A stretch of DNA of 64,000 nucleotides from Diaminobutyricibacter sp049994905 (GTDB taxonomy: Bacteria > Actinomycetota > Actinomycetes > Actinomycetales > Microbacteriaceae), in contig NZ_CP188258.1 in NCBI RefSeq assembly GCF_049994905.1, forward strand, positions 2,418,001 through 2,482,000, written 5' to 3'. Both the position numbers and the translations under genes were made by a program. The notes beneath the pieces are model-generated. The model searched no databases. It worked only from the letters and a program-made list of their open reading frames with translations, and was not told where the DNA came from. Of the stretch, positions 1 to 8,232 are shown piece by piece (within the stretch, counting starts at the first letter, position 1; every line of letters begins with the position of its first letter).

Positions 1-914
1 GTCGCATAGTGGACGTTGTTGGTCGCCACCACCGCCAGTCCGTGTCTGGCCGCTATCTTCGCCAGTGCATCGTTGTCCGTGCTGTCGAGCGGATTGCCCT
101 GGTCGAATAGTTCCACGAGTACGTTGTCGTGTCCGAACCGTTCCACGAGCTGCATCACTTCGCGCTCTGCTGCTGCCGCATCCGGTGCCGGGCTGCGGAC
201 ACCGCCCCCGAGCACGGCGTCACCGCGACTCCCGGTCCCGCGGCTTCGGGCCTTCCGGCTTTCGGCTCCCGCCCACGGCATGCCACCCGCGAGCGCCTGC
301 CGTACTGTCCCTTTGCGGCAGCCGGTCAGTACCATCCAGTCTCCGGCCGCCCGGTCGGCCAGATCGTCGAGGTCGTAAACCGGGCGACCTTTCTCAGCCC
401 CGGCCAGCTGTCCTGCCGTCAGCGCTCCGGCGAGGCGGTGGTATCCCGCTTCTCGTCTGGCGAGCACGACCAGATGGCTTCCTTCCGGGTCTGCTTCACC
501 GTTTTGCGGTTTGCTCAGGTCGAGTGACAGTTCTGCCCCGAATACCGTCTTCACCCGGTTGTATCCTTCGGCCGCTTCGGCCAGGTGCACGATGCCGTAT
601 AACCCGTCGTGGTCGGTCAGTGCCAACCCGTGGAGTCGCAGTCGCGTGGCTTCTTCGAGCAGTTCTTCTGGCGAACTCGCGCCGTCGAGAAAACTGAAGT
701 TGGAGTGCGCGTGGAGTTCCGCGTACGGCACATGATCCTCATCCGGTGGGTTGTCCGGCAGTTCCGGTGGTCGGTAGGGCTCACGTTTGCGCGACCAGGC
801 CGGGCTGTCGCCGCCGTCTCCGTCACCGTCGTGCGGTGGTCCGCCGGTGCGGCGTGTATCGGACAGGCGCCGTTCGAATTCCGCCCACGGGATCGGTGGG
901 TTGTTCCAGCCCAT
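1..914 (-). CDS. dnaE2: Error-prone DNA polymerase DnaE2, N-terminal part (runs off the window)
   Basis: The catalytic subunit of the actinobacterial SOS mutasome, which copies damaged DNA together with ImuA' and ImuB. About 304 N-terminal codons are present; the 3' part lies beyond base 1. The protein begins MGWNNPPIPWAEFE, and its PHP domain starts near residue 60 with the motif YAELHAHSNFSFLDGAS followed by LALTDHDGLYG, as in DnaE-type polymerases. The ATG at 914 lies 45 bases after the imuB stop, so the gene is the last of the imuA'-imuB-dnaE2 operon and should share its LexA control. DnaE1 is less likely because the neighbours are mutasome genes. Confidence 0.93.
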   Translation of the reverse strand, partial: MGWNNPPIPWAEFERRLSDTRRTGGPPHDGDGDGGDSPAWSRKREPYRPPELPDNPPDEDHVPYAELHAHSNFSFLDGASSPEELLEEATRLRLHGLALTDHDGLYGIVHLAEAAEGYNRVKTVFGAELSLDLSKPQNGEADPEGSHLVVLARREAGYHRLAGALTAGQLAGAEKGRPVYDLDDLADRAAGDWMVLTGCRKGTVRQALAGGMPWAGAESRKARSRGTGSRGDAVLGGGVRSPAPDAAAAEREVMQLVERFGHDNVLVELFDQGNPLDSTDNDALAKIAARHGLAVVATNNVHYA

Positions 915-959
915 CAGCCACCCCCGTGCCGGTGCGTAGTGGTGTCAGTCGTGCCTTTC

Positions 960-2510
960 TCAGTCATAGCGGGCCTCCGCCGACCATTCCTCGCCGTCGA
1001 GCATGAGCAGCCAGGCGGTACCGTCTGCGTCGACTATCTGGAACCGCTGGATGCTGCGGTGCTGGCGCGCATCCCACCACCGTTCGAGGATGGGCCACGG
1101 CCCCGCCCACGCGCTGACTTCGCGTGCGTCACGGATGGATCCTGTGGCCGAGAACAGTGCCACCTGCGCCGTGACCGTGCCGCGATCGTCGACACGTATC
1201 GGCTCCCCGCCAGAGGAGAAAACCCCTACCGTGCGGCGAGCCTCGAACACCGTCGCCGGTGCCGGGGCCGGCAGGCTTCCCGGCCACGGCTGTTTCGCAC
1301 CGGCCGCTCCGGTCGCCCGGTCACCCCATGGAACCAGCTGCTGGCGTTCAGCCAGGACGCGGCCTCCACCGATCGTGGCGGTGAGCACAGCATCATGGCC
1401 GAGCATGCTCTGCACCCGGGACAGACCATGGTGGATCCGTTCATCGGCACCGCCTCCCCATAACCCCTCTTCGTGGTGGCCGATGTCGTCGACACTTTCT
1501 GGAGTCACCCGTACCCGGACGATGGGCGACCCCAGTCCGCTGTCGATCGCTCCGCTTCCTTGCAGTTGCCAGCGCACCCGGTCGACCACGTCGGTCACGC
1601 TGAACAGGCGTGGGTGCAGCCATGTGCGTTCGCTGACCTGGCCGGATTCTGCGGTCACTTCAATGCGGATGGACGTGCACACCAGCCCCGCCTTCGTGAG
1701 GCCCGCGATGAACGTATCGGCTGTCGCACGGAACGCGAAGGTGACCTGGTCGATGCGGTCGAGGGGTGGTTCGAATTCGATCGTGCGGTCGAGTTGTTTC
1801 GGGGGAGTGCGCGGCACCACCCCCGCGCTGTCCAGTCCGCTCGCCAGTAGGTGGCTGCGTGCTCCCGGCTCTCCGAACCGTTCGCGCACATCGGTGGTGT
1901 CGAGGGCGGCGAGGTCACCCAGTGTGTGGATGCCGAGTCGCCGGAACAATGCTGTGAGCTCCGTCTGGGGGAGTAGCGAGACCGGAAGCGGTGCCAGGAA
2001 GTTCGGCGACTGTCCCGCTGGGATGATGCGGATGGCCTCGCCCCCCGTGCTCCTGGCCGCCTGTTCGGCAGCGAACGGCCCGTCGGCGATGCCCACTCGG
2101 GCACCGGTGATGGTGAGTCCTTCGAGGCAGCGAAGGATCTCTGTCGCTGCGAGTTCTTCGGTGCCGTAGTAGCGGCTGGGGCCTCTCGCACGCAGCACGC
2201 ACGTTCCCGGACGCACCAGTTGCACACCCGGCATGATCTCTTCGATCGACGCCAGGACGGGTTCGAAGGCTCGTGCGTCGAGAACGGGGTCGTAGGGGAA
2301 CACCTGCAGCTGGGTACATCGTGCCTGGGCCTCCCGGACCCGCAGACCGCGTTTGACCCCTTCTGCTCGTGCTGCTGTCGAGCAGGCGAAGACGAGGTTG
2401 CGTTCCACCAGGGCGACAGGGGTGTCGTCTGTGATCTCCTGGGCGTGCATTGTGGCTGTGACCGGCCAGTCCGGGCACCACAGCACGATCGCCCTCGTTA
2501 CGGTCGGCAC
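960..2510 (-). CDS. imuB: ImuB, Y-family polymerase-like mutasome protein
   Basis: A 516-residue Y-family polymerase homologue. In mycobacteria ImuB is catalytically inactive and bridges DnaE2, ImuA' and the beta clamp. The N-terminus reads IVLWCPDWPV at residues 8-17, followed by a palm/fingers region (PVALVERNLVFACS near 31-44) and a little-finger region around 240-350. The full catalytic acid set of an active polymerase is not evident, as expected for ImuB. The start is a GTG at 2510, separated from the imuA' stop by one base, so translation is probably coupled. The start codon lies inside a 53-base sequence that is repeated at 4015-4067. Confidence 0.93.
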   Translation of the reverse strand: MPTVTRAIVLWCPDWPVTATMHAQEITDDTPVALVERNLVFACSTAARAEGVKRGLRVREAQARCTQLQVFPYDPVLDARAFEPVLASIEEIMPGVQLVRPGTCVLRARGPSRYYGTEELAATEILRCLEGLTITGARVGIADGPFAAEQAARSTGGEAIRIIPAGQSPNFLAPLPVSLLPQTELTALFRRLGIHTLGDLAALDTTDVRERFGEPGARSHLLASGLDSAGVVPRTPPKQLDRTIEFEPPLDRIDQVTFAFRATADTFIAGLTKAGLVCTSIRIEVTAESGQVSERTWLHPRLFSVTDVVDRVRWQLQGSGAIDSGLGSPIVRVRVTPESVDDIGHHEEGLWGGGADERIHHGLSRVQSMLGHDAVLTATIGGGRVLAERQQLVPWGDRATGAAGAKQPWPGSLPAPAPATVFEARRTVGVFSSGGEPIRVDDRGTVTAQVALFSATGSIRDAREVSAWAGPWPILERWWDARQHRSIQRFQIVDADGTAWLLMLDGEEWSAEARYD

Positions 2511-2556
2511 GTCAGCCCACCGCTTCGAGCGTCACCGATGACAGCGACTGAGGACC
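2504..2556. repeat. 53-bp direct repeat, copy A (imuA'/imuB junction)
   Basis: This stretch holds the imuA' stop codon, the last codons of imuA' and the GTG start of imuB. It recurs in the same orientation at 4015-4067 with one mismatch in 53 bases (base 2541 is a, base 4052 is g). This copy is the functional one. Confidence 0.95.
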
Positions 2557-3276
2557 GGGTTGCCCCTGTGGGTATGACTGCATCTGTCGCGGCTCTGTTC
2601 GCGTCTCGCCTTCCGTGGACCGGAAGTGCTCACCAGGGTCTGGCAACCAGAGTCGTGCACTGCGTGAAGCACCCATACCGCCCCGGGCTGTCGCTATGAC
2701 GGTGACCTGACGTGATGAGAGGTACCCGTTGCCGGTGCCGAGCCCCTGCCACCCGCTGTTCGTGATGCTGAGCTTTGCCTCAGCCTGGGGCCAGTCGCCG
2801 ACCACGATCAGGGTCGCATCACGTTGCCGGAGTCGTGCGCTGAGCCGAGCGATGTCGCCGTCTTTGGCCCGCTCTGGTGGCGCGACGACTACCACGGTCA
2901 GCACGTCGACCACAGCGGCTGTAACCGTGAGCCACTGATCGCCGGGGTGGGGGACGAGCACCAGCCGTTCCAGATCGATGCCGAACCGGCCGGCGGCTTC
3001 TGCGCCGAAGTCGGGCATTCCGACGACACCACACCACGCACCGGCTGTCGATGGCCCCGCCAGCAATGCCATCAGTAGCGTCGTGGAACCCTGCACCGAG
3101 TAGGCAGCTCCCGCACGCAATGCACCACCCGGGAGAAGACTCGCGATAGCGGGGTGGGTCTGCAGGTTTCTGGTCTCGAGTTTCGTCGCCTGCATCTGCC
3201 GGATTCGGGCCTGCAGATCACTCACCTGGGCCAGATCAGGCCCCGGTTCGGTGAGAGTAGCTGCGGATGAAGACAC
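2512..3276 (-). CDS. imuA: ImuA', RecA-fold mutasome accessory protein
   Basis: A 254-residue protein with a RecA-like core, the first gene of the SOS mutasome operon. The segment GGALRAGAAYSVQGSTTLLM near residues 50-69 occupies the place of a degenerate P-loop, and VVDVLTVVVVAPPE near 121-134 looks like the following core strand. In mycobacteria ImuA' links the mutasome to RecA. The likely start is a GTG at 3276, eleven bases from the edge of the LexA box at 3287-3302, so the leader is very short. The next in-frame ATG is about 28 codons in and would remove the N-terminus. The last codons form part of the duplicated sequence at 4015-4067. Confidence 0.88.
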   Translation of the reverse strand: MSSSAATLTEPGPDLAQVSDLQARIRQMQATKLETRNLQTHPAIASLLPGGALRAGAAYSVQGSTTLLMALLAGPSTAGAWCGVVGMPDFGAEAAGRFGIDLERLVLVPHPGDQWLTVTAAVVDVLTVVVVAPPERAKDGDIARLSARLRQRDATLIVVGDWPQAEAKLSITNSGWQGLGTGNGYLSSRQVTVIATARGGMGASRSARLWLPDPGEHFRSTEGETRTEPRQMQSYPQGQPGPQSLSSVTLEAVG

Positions 3277-3286
3277 TCTTCAATTT

Positions 3287-3302
3287 TCGAACATATGTTC
3301 GA
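3287..3302. promoter_or_regulatory. LexA SOS box upstream of imuA'
   Basis: TCGAACATATGTTCGA is a perfect 16-base palindrome that matches the actinobacterial and Gram-positive LexA operator form TCGAAC-N4-GTTCGA. It sits just upstream of imuA', where LexA would block the operon until RecA is activated. An identical 16-mer lies at 8233-8248. Confidence 0.93.
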
Positions 3303-3428
3303 AGAACGCAAATGGTTTAACTCGGTTGTGGAGAGTATGTGGCGTCATGACACGCACCGGTGCCCGTGCGCGCCAGATACAGGTGCGGGGATGCGAAGAG
3401 AAACGCCTTCGCCGACTAGCATTCGAGC

Positions 3429-3956
3429 GTGCCCGAACGGTTTCGACCAGCGATGATCGTGCCACCACTGCCGCGTCAGCCGTTCCAGGTGACTCGACCC
3501 CGACCGATAGTCCTGGTGGTGAGCTGCTGGATTCTTGTCGCGAACACCGGCGTGGGGGTGATTCGGCTGGTCATCAATGTAGTGACTTTCAACTGGAGCA
3601 GCTACCTCGCCAAGAACGTTCACCCGTTCATTCATAACGGCCATCACGAACAAGTAACGCCCGCCATCGCCATCGGCACAGTGGTCACAGGGTTTGCAAT
3701 CGCGCTGCTATTCAGCGCGATCATGCTCCTGCTCGCCTTCCGACTACGGGAAGGCGGCGGCAAGGCACGTATCGTGCTGACAGTTCTGGTTGGTTTGGAA
3801 TTGTTTGGGTTAACCGGACCGCAGCATGTGCTCGTATACCTGGGCGTGGTCCCGGATGTGGCTGCGATCATTTTGTCGTGGCTGCCCCGGTCGAATGACT
3901 TCTTCCGACGGGTGAAAGCCGACCGACGTCTTCACACATCGAGACAGTTGCCCTGA
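3429..3956 (+). CDS. Hypothetical multi-pass membrane protein
   Basis: A 175-residue protein that I cannot assign to a family. It has a proline- and arginine-rich N-terminus, then about four hydrophobic segments: residues 26-50, 77-105, 112-130 and 132-148. A basic tail ends in HTSRQLP. The GTG start at 3429 is supported by TAGCAT at 3417-3422 followed by exactly six bases, the leaderless promoter arrangement seen at many genes here. It is divergent from imuA' and lies between the two copies of the 53-bp repeat. No function can be stated. Confidence 0.7.
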   Translation: MPERFRPAMIVPPLPRQPFQVTRPRPIVLVVSCWILVANTGVGVIRLVINVVTFNWSSYLAKNVHPFIHNGHHEQVTPAIAIGTVVTGFAIALLFSAIMLLLAFRLREGGGKARIVLTVLVGLELFGLTGPQHVLVYLGVVPDVAAIILSWLPRSNDFFRRVKADRRLHTSRQLP

Positions 3957-4014
3957 ACCGCATCTCATGAATCGTCCGATGGTGCGGTCGCTTCCATCCA
4001 GGGTGGCCCAGTAA

Positions 4015-4067
4015 TCGGCACGTCAGCCCACCGCTTCGAGCGTCACCGATGGCAGCGACTGAGGACC
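4015..4067. repeat. 53-bp direct repeat, copy B (displaced imuA'/imuB junction)
   Basis: This is 52/53 identical to 2504-2556, but here it is not attached to either mutasome gene. It encodes, on the minus strand, the last codons of imuA' and the imuB start. It is followed within a few bases by a prohead-protease remnant, so it marks an old rearrangement breakpoint. Confidence 0.95.
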
Positions 4068-4069
4068 AG

Positions 4070-4257
4070 AGCGGCCCGGTGAAAGGGGTGGGGGTGATCC
4101 GGTCAACGAGCTCAGAGCCCTCAAGCTCTATGAAGCGTCCCTGGTCCCAGTCGGGGCCAACCAGGACACCAGCGTCGTTGCCGTCAAGTCAGCACCCCGC
4201 AGCGCAGCCACCCGGGTCCTCGAACTGTGGTTGGCCACCCTGACCGCCGACACCTAG
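4070..4257 (+). pseudogene. Phage prohead-protease remnant, copy 1
   Basis: A frame ending at the TAG at 4255-4257 encodes DPVNELRALKLYEASLVPVG, then ANQDTSVVAVKSAPRSAATR and a short tail ending TADT. This is the C-terminus of an HK97-type prohead maturation protease; LYEVSLVPVGAN..TSV.AVKS is typical of that family. The upstream part is out of frame and no start codon or protease core remains. It shares its tail with the remnants ending at 4997 and 5808. Confidence 0.75.
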
Positions 4258-4288
4258 CCACGCCCACTAGGAGACGGTGGTAGAGCAC

Positions 4289-4570
4289 TCATCCGTGCCC
4301 TCCCGATAACAGCGTCTCCAGCAGGCCCTGCGCGATGGCGGCCGAGGCGATAACGATGCCTGCGATAGCGAACGGACGCCCTCGGCGGGTCCTGTCGGTG
4401 CACCCCCAGATGGAGACGATGAGGCCCAACACGCCTACCAGCACTGCGGGAAATAAACCCGCTGTGAAGGCGATGAGGAATGCAGCGCAGGCGATCGCAA
4501 ACCCCGCTGTTGCCGAAACACTGAACTGGGATTGTTGTGGCCCCGCAGGCGTTGGCGCGTCACTTGTCAT
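4289..4570 (-). CDS. Small membrane protein, DUF4190-like
   Basis: A 93-residue protein with a polar N-terminus (MTSDAPTPAGPQQSQFS), two or three hydrophobic segments (about 22-55 and 67-85) and a glycine-rich end. The pattern, including CTDRTRRGRPFAIAGIVIA between the last segments, resembles DUF4190-type small membrane proteins of actinomycetes, whose role is unknown. The ATG at 4570 is preceded by TACGAT and six bases, which supports this start and a leaderless transcript. It lies between two phage gene remnants on the opposite strand. Confidence 0.65.
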   Translation of the reverse strand: MTSDAPTPAGPQQSQFSVSATAGFAIACAAFLIAFTAGLFPAVLVGVLGLIVSIWGCTDRTRRGRPFAIAGIVIASAAIAQGLLETLLSGGHG

Positions 4571-4724
4571 GGCGCCATCGTATGACCGCGTACACCAACT
4601 AGCCGATCAGGATACGACCGCTTCCAACGTTCGACGCCTGCCTTCCCCGAGTCCACTCGACCAGATCTGGCATCGTCCACCCCATACCAAGCCACCCCAT
4701 AGGGGTAGGGGACTCAGACTCGCT

Positions 4725-4997
4725 GGCCACCGACGCGAGGACGACTTGTACGACCTCGTGAAAGGACGCCGACCCAACCAGATCTCCTTCGCCTACGATG
4801 TCGTGGACGCTGGCCCGGTCAAGTCGGCAGGGGATGAACCCGTCAACGAACTCCGCGCCCTCAAGCTCTACGAGGTGAGCCTGGTCCCGGTAGGAGCCAA
4901 CCAGGACACCAGCGTCGTCGCCGTCAAGTCCGTGCCCCGCAGCGCCGCCACCCAGACCCTGGCCCTGCGACTGGCCATCCTCACCGCCAACACCTAG
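4725..4997 (+). pseudogene. Phage prohead-protease remnant, copy 2 (longest)
   Basis: The plus-strand frame ending at 4997 encodes EDDLYDLVKGRRPNQISFAY, then DVVDAGPVKSAGDEPVNELR, ALKLYEVSLVPVGANQDTSV and VAVKSVPRSAATQ before a tail ending LTANT. The order LVKGRR..QISFAYDV then LYEVSLVPVGAN is that of the C-terminal third of an HK97-family prohead protease. The N-terminal part with the catalytic histidine and serine is missing, and the sequence upstream of about 4725 shows no family resemblance. It is the only remnant that keeps the SFAYDV strand. Confidence 0.8.
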
Positions 4998-5133
4998 CCG
5001 CGATCCGCCAGTGGTCTCCTCCGATACGGTGCCAGTGGCTGACCAAAGTCGCTCGAGGGAGCGAATACGATGACCTGAGCACGCAACCACGGAGGCTCGA
5101 TCTGAAGGCCGTCCGAGACAGGAGCCGAAACGG

Positions 5134-5601
5134 ATGACGGATCGGACTGTGGGGTGGTTGCCTGGGGTCATTGCGGTCCTCGGTTTCGCTCTTATGGCGG
5201 CGGCTTTGGCCGAAGGCATTCTTACGGGCGTCTGGTTCGACGAACACGCTCTAGCAATACCTGATCAGGTGACGATCTTTCCGATGCTGATCGTCGGCCT
5301 TGTAGGGCTCCTTCTGCTCATCATCGGCTGCGTGGTCGGCGCTATGGATTTCCGAACGGGACCGCATCGTCGTCGGGTCCTACCGTGGCTGACCGCTGGC
5401 TCGGGAGGGATTGTCATCGTTGCCTCCATCGCTGAAGCCGTCACGCTCTTCGGCTGGCTCGCGGCCAACCATCTGCGGATTCCGGGAGCAGACGTGCTCG
5501 TCTTGCTCGTGGGCATACTCGGTCTTGCGCTTGTCGTCTGTGGGTGGTCCGAGGGCTTTGGTTCAGTTCGAAGCGACAGACGACAGCGCAAGCTCGCGTA
5601 G
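5134..5601 (+). CDS. Hypothetical membrane protein with four transmembrane segments
   Basis: A 155-residue protein with hydrophobic segments near residues 10-31, 48-70, 88-110 and 120-140 and a short basic tail (SDRRQRKLA). I do not recognise a family. The ATG at 5134 is preceded by AGGAG at a spacing of about ten bases. It lies between two phage protease remnants in a region rich in small orphan membrane genes. It has no visible operon partner, and the next 500 bases hold no convincing gene. Confidence 0.65.
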   Translation: MTDRTVGWLPGVIAVLGFALMAAALAEGILTGVWFDEHALAIPDQVTIFPMLIVGLVGLLLLIIGCVVGAMDFRTGPHRRRVLPWLTAGSGGIVIVASIAEAVTLFGWLAANHLRIPGADVLVLLVGILGLALVVCGWSEGFGSVRSDRRQRKLA

Positions 5602-5703
5602 CTGAGTGTGGCGTCGAATCAGCTCTGAGCGGAGCCCAGGAACAGCTCTCGCAGCGTAGGGGAGTCGAGATCGCCAGGGTGCCGACTGCCGAACACTCCG
5701 GCG

Positions 5704-5808
5704 GGAGCGAACCAGGACACCAGCGTCATCGCCGTCAAGAGCGCACCCCGCAGCGCAGCCACCCGGTCCTTGGAGCTCCGCCTGGCCATCCTGAGCGCAG
5801 ACACCTAG
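5704..5808 (+). pseudogene. Phage prohead-protease remnant, copy 3 (shortest)
   Basis: Thirty-four in-frame codons encode GANQDTSVIAVKSAPRSAAT followed by RSLELRLAILSADT and a TAG stop. This is the extreme C-terminus of the same protein family as the remnants ending at 4257 and 4997. Nothing upstream continues it. Having only the last tail of the gene three times in 1.7 kb suggests repeated deletion or recombination at one phage-derived sequence. Confidence 0.75.
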
Positions 5809-6120
5809 CCACCCTGCGCCCTGCGTCGTACCATCAACCTGCTAGGTGGATCTAACGCTGAGGCCCGCAGTACTTCCCAGAGCTGCCGGCCTCCACCACG
5901 CCGAGCTGTTATGTTCGACATGCGCGGATGGCCCGTCGAATACGGCTTGCAGAGGGGACCCCCGGCAGTGAGCGCCACCGAACCCGACAGTGCGCACCAG
6001 CCGATTGCGGCGTTGCGTGGCGTGAGCGCGTTGCAATGGGCGAACCTTGGGAGCTATGTCCTTCTGGCGGGCTCGTCTAGTGCCCTAGTGGGCTTCGCGA
6101 TGAGGCCCATCGCGCAGAGT
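5809..6120. other. Gap with no supported gene
   Basis: Between the third phage remnant and the HNH pseudogene I see only short frames without family resemblance, promoter or ribosome-binding signal. The stretch is probably decayed sequence. Confidence 0.5.
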
Positions 6121-6474
6121 GATTTGCTGTTTTTACGCGTGCACCGCTCGTCGTGGGCCCGGGGGTGATGGTTCGAGCAAGCAGGATGCCGTTGTCCAGG
6201 TCGGTGCGTCCGGTGTCGCGGTGCCACCAGCGGATGTGGTGGGCGTGCGTGTAGGAAGGCGGATGGGGCCGGCCGCCCCAGGCGCAGCCGTCATCGCGTT
6301 CGGCGAAACGCGAGCTTCTGGGCGGGGCTGAACAGCCGTTGTTTCCGGCCGAGGTCGAGGACTTCACCGCGACCGCCTGACACGGCGGGGATGAGGTGGG
6401 CGTCTGCGGCGAGCCGGTGGGCGGTACCCGCCGACACGGGGGTGTCGATGCAGTCGATCTGGGCGGTACCCGTC
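6121..6474 (-). pseudogene. DUF222/HNH endonuclease remnant with two frameshifts
   Basis: Read on the minus strand, the sequence gives GTAQIDCIDTPVSAGTAHRL, then VLDLGRKQRLFSPAQKLAF. After a one-base shift near 6300-6310 it continues FAERDDGCAWGGRPHPPSYT and HAHHIRWWHRDTGRTDLDNG. A second shift near 6185-6195 leads to CSNHHPRAHDERCTR. This is the C-terminal half of the very common actinobacterial DUF222-HNH protein, with its AHHIRWWH and HH metal-site motifs spread over three frames. The N-terminal DUF222 domain is missing. These genes are often found in mobile or repeated copies, which fits this scarred region. Confidence 0.82.
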
Positions 6475-6502
6475 ACAGCGGCCCCGGACCTCTCATGCAC
6501 AC

Positions 6503-6535
6503 AAAAAAGAGCCGGGCCCGAAGACCCGGCTCTTT
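6503..6535 (-). terminator. Rho-independent terminator of cspA
   Basis: An 11-bp perfect stem (6506-6516 with 6525-6535) with an eight-base loop is followed, on the minus strand, by a run of Ts. It lies 66 bases past the cspA stop. Confidence 0.9.
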
Positions 6536-6600
6536 CGCCTTGAATCACCGGCCCAGGGACAGATCCCCGGGCAGCGAGTTCAGAGACTCACTCAGTGAGC

Positions 6601-6804
6601 TCAGATGGGGCGGATGTTCTCCGCCTGCAGACCCTTGGGGCCCTGCGTCACCTCGAACTCGACCTTCTGGTTCTCGTCGAGCGAGCGGTAGCCCGAGCTC
6701 GCGATTGCGGAGTAGTGCGCGAACACATCGGCACTTCCGTCATCGGGAGCAATGAAACCAAAGCCCTTTTCTGCGTTGAACCACTTGACCGTACCTGTTG
6801 CCAT
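6601..6804 (-). CDS. cspA: Cold-shock protein, CspA family
   Basis: A 67-residue single cold-shock domain, the usual length for the family. It starts MATGTVKWFNAEKGFGFIAP and carries both RNA-binding motifs, KGFGFI (residues 14-19) and VFAHYS (27-32). It probably acts as an RNA chaperone in the cytoplasm. The ATG at 6804 follows a strong GGAGGAG ribosome-binding site; longer in-frame extensions upstream have no such support. The gene stands alone: a clear terminator follows at 6503-6535, and a leader of more than 100 bases is likely upstream, as is common for cold-shock genes. Confidence 0.96.
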   Translation of the reverse strand: MATGTVKWFNAEKGFGFIAPDDGSADVFAHYSAIASSGYRSLDENQKVEFEVTQGPKGLQAENIRPI

Positions 6805-7018
6805 GACAAACTCCTCCAGGAGCGTTAATTGACCTCGAACGTCGAAGCCTCGGTCGCGTGTTGTAAGCCTGCTCCTGAAAGGATCGCAACGTTCCGGGGG
6901 TTCCGGTACGCAACCGTTCCATACATGCAAAACACAACGACTTACCCTAAGCCTACTCACAGGTGGCTGCTAATCCACCCTACGCGCGACTTTTGACGTG
7001 CCGGCCGTTGCCAAATCG

Positions 7019-7867
7019 TTAGTCTTGCCCGTTGGCCGTGACGAAATCTATGAGCTGTTCGACGCGTCCGAGGAGCTCCGGTTCGAGGTCGGCAAACGAC
7101 CTAACCGAGCCGAGGATGCGCTTCCAGGCACGCGAGATATCCGCCTGATCCGCGTGCGGCCATCCGAGCGCATCGCAGATCCCGTGCTTCCATTCGACCG
7201 AGCGGGGGATGACCGGCCACACCTCCAGTCCCAGCCGGGCGGGTTTCACGGATTGCCAGACATCCACGTAGGGATGGCCCACCACGAGCACGCTTGTGCC
7301 GTAGGGACCGCGCGCGACCTGCTCCACGATCCGGCTCTCCTTCGATCCTGGAACGAGGTGGTCGACGAGCACCCCGATGCGCCGGCCGGATCCCGGAGCG
7401 AAGTCCTTGACGATGTCGGCGAGATGATCCACGCCTTCGAGGTATTCGACGACGACACCTTCGACTCTCAGGTCGTCGCCCCAGACCTTTTCGACGAGTT
7501 CGGCGTCGTGTCGGCCCTCGACGAAGATGCGGCTCGCACGCGCGACACGCGCCGGGCTGTCTGCGACGGTGAAAGATCCGGATGCTGTCCTGGCCCGGGT
7601 TGCGGAGCCCGCCGAACGAGGAACGATGAGCGTCACCGCTTCACCGTCGATCAGGAACCCTCCGCCGAGCGGGAACACCCGCTTCTTGCCGAAGCGGTCC
7701 TCGAGTTCGACGGTCGAGCGCTCGATGCGGGTGACAGCACCGCAGAAGCCGCTCGCAGCATCCTCGACGACGAGGTCGCGCACGGCCTCTGTCTCGGGAA
7801 CGGGTTTTTGGCCTGCGGTCTTCCACCCCGATGCAAGCACATCGGAGCCATAGCGGTCGTAAGTCAC
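7019..7867 (-). CDS. DUF3097 family protein
   Basis: A 282-residue protein typical of the actinobacterial DUF3097 family, function unknown. Recognisable blocks are RIFVEGRHDAELVEKVWGDD near residues 113-132, VEYLEGVDHLADIV near 139-152 and GVLVDHLVPGSKESRI near 166-181. The FVEGRHDAELVEK block and the DH pair resemble a TOPRIM-like nucleotidyl-transfer fold, an inference from pattern only. The GTG start at 7867 follows TACGCT by six bases, suggesting leaderless transcription. Its upstream neighbour on the same strand is the LexA-boxed DUF6504 gene, 48 bases away. Confidence 0.88.
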   Translation of the reverse strand: MTYDRYGSDVLASGWKTAGQKPVPETEAVRDLVVEDAASGFCGAVTRIERSTVELEDRFGKKRVFPLGGGFLIDGEAVTLIVPRSAGSATRARTASGSFTVADSPARVARASRIFVEGRHDAELVEKVWGDDLRVEGVVVEYLEGVDHLADIVKDFAPGSGRRIGVLVDHLVPGSKESRIVEQVARGPYGTSVLVVGHPYVDVWQSVKPARLGLEVWPVIPRSVEWKHGICDALGWPHADQADISRAWKRILGSVRSFADLEPELLGRVEQLIDFVTANGQD

Positions 7868-7915
7868 CCCGAGAGCGTAGATCGCGGCAGCCGCCGGCGA
7901 CCGGAAGGCACGCTG

Positions 7916-8212
7916 TCAGTCGAAGATCCGCACCAGGCTCCAGCTGCGCCGGACGTCGTCATGCCGCACGTCGAAGACATGCGCCTCACCCCGGTCGTCT
8001 GTCGCCTGGAACCGCCAGCCGCCGATGCGCCGTGGAACGCTGCCGACACCGAAATCGTGGGGCTCGAATGGCCGCCACCACTCACAGGTGTCTGCCCAGA
8101 CCGTCGGCGTGTCGGTGACCCGGTAGCGAGTCGACCGCCACACGATCCGCACAGGCACGCCGTCATCCGTCGTCCACACCGAGACGGCCTCGTCGATCTC
8201 CGCCATGCCCAT
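7916..8212 (-). CDS. DUF6504 family protein under a LexA box
   Basis: A protein of about 97 residues with the DUF6504 pattern: EAVSVWTTDDGVPVRIVWRS then WADTCEWWRPFEPHDFG and a C-terminal VRRSWSLVRIFD. The biochemical role is unknown. A perfect LexA operator ends 21-27 bases upstream, so the gene should be DNA-damage inducible. From memory, DUF6504 genes often neighbour imuB or dnaE2 in actinomycetes, which would make it a mutasome accessory candidate. The start is uncertain: the ATG at 8206 (MAEIDEAV) has GAGG at good spacing, while 8212 adds two residues. Confidence 0.82.
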   Translation of the reverse strand: MGMAEIDEAVSVWTTDDGVPVRIVWRSTRYRVTDTPTVWADTCEWWRPFEPHDFGVGSVPRRIGGWRFQATDDRGEAHVFDVRHDDVRRSWSLVRIFD

Positions 8213-8232
8213 CGCCTCATTCGATCACGAAA

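Noticed and set aside
2504..4067. The 53-bp direct repeats as attL/attR of an integrated element
   Set aside because: The DNA between them contains intact imuA' and its LexA box, no integrase gene is present, and phage remnants lie outside the pair.
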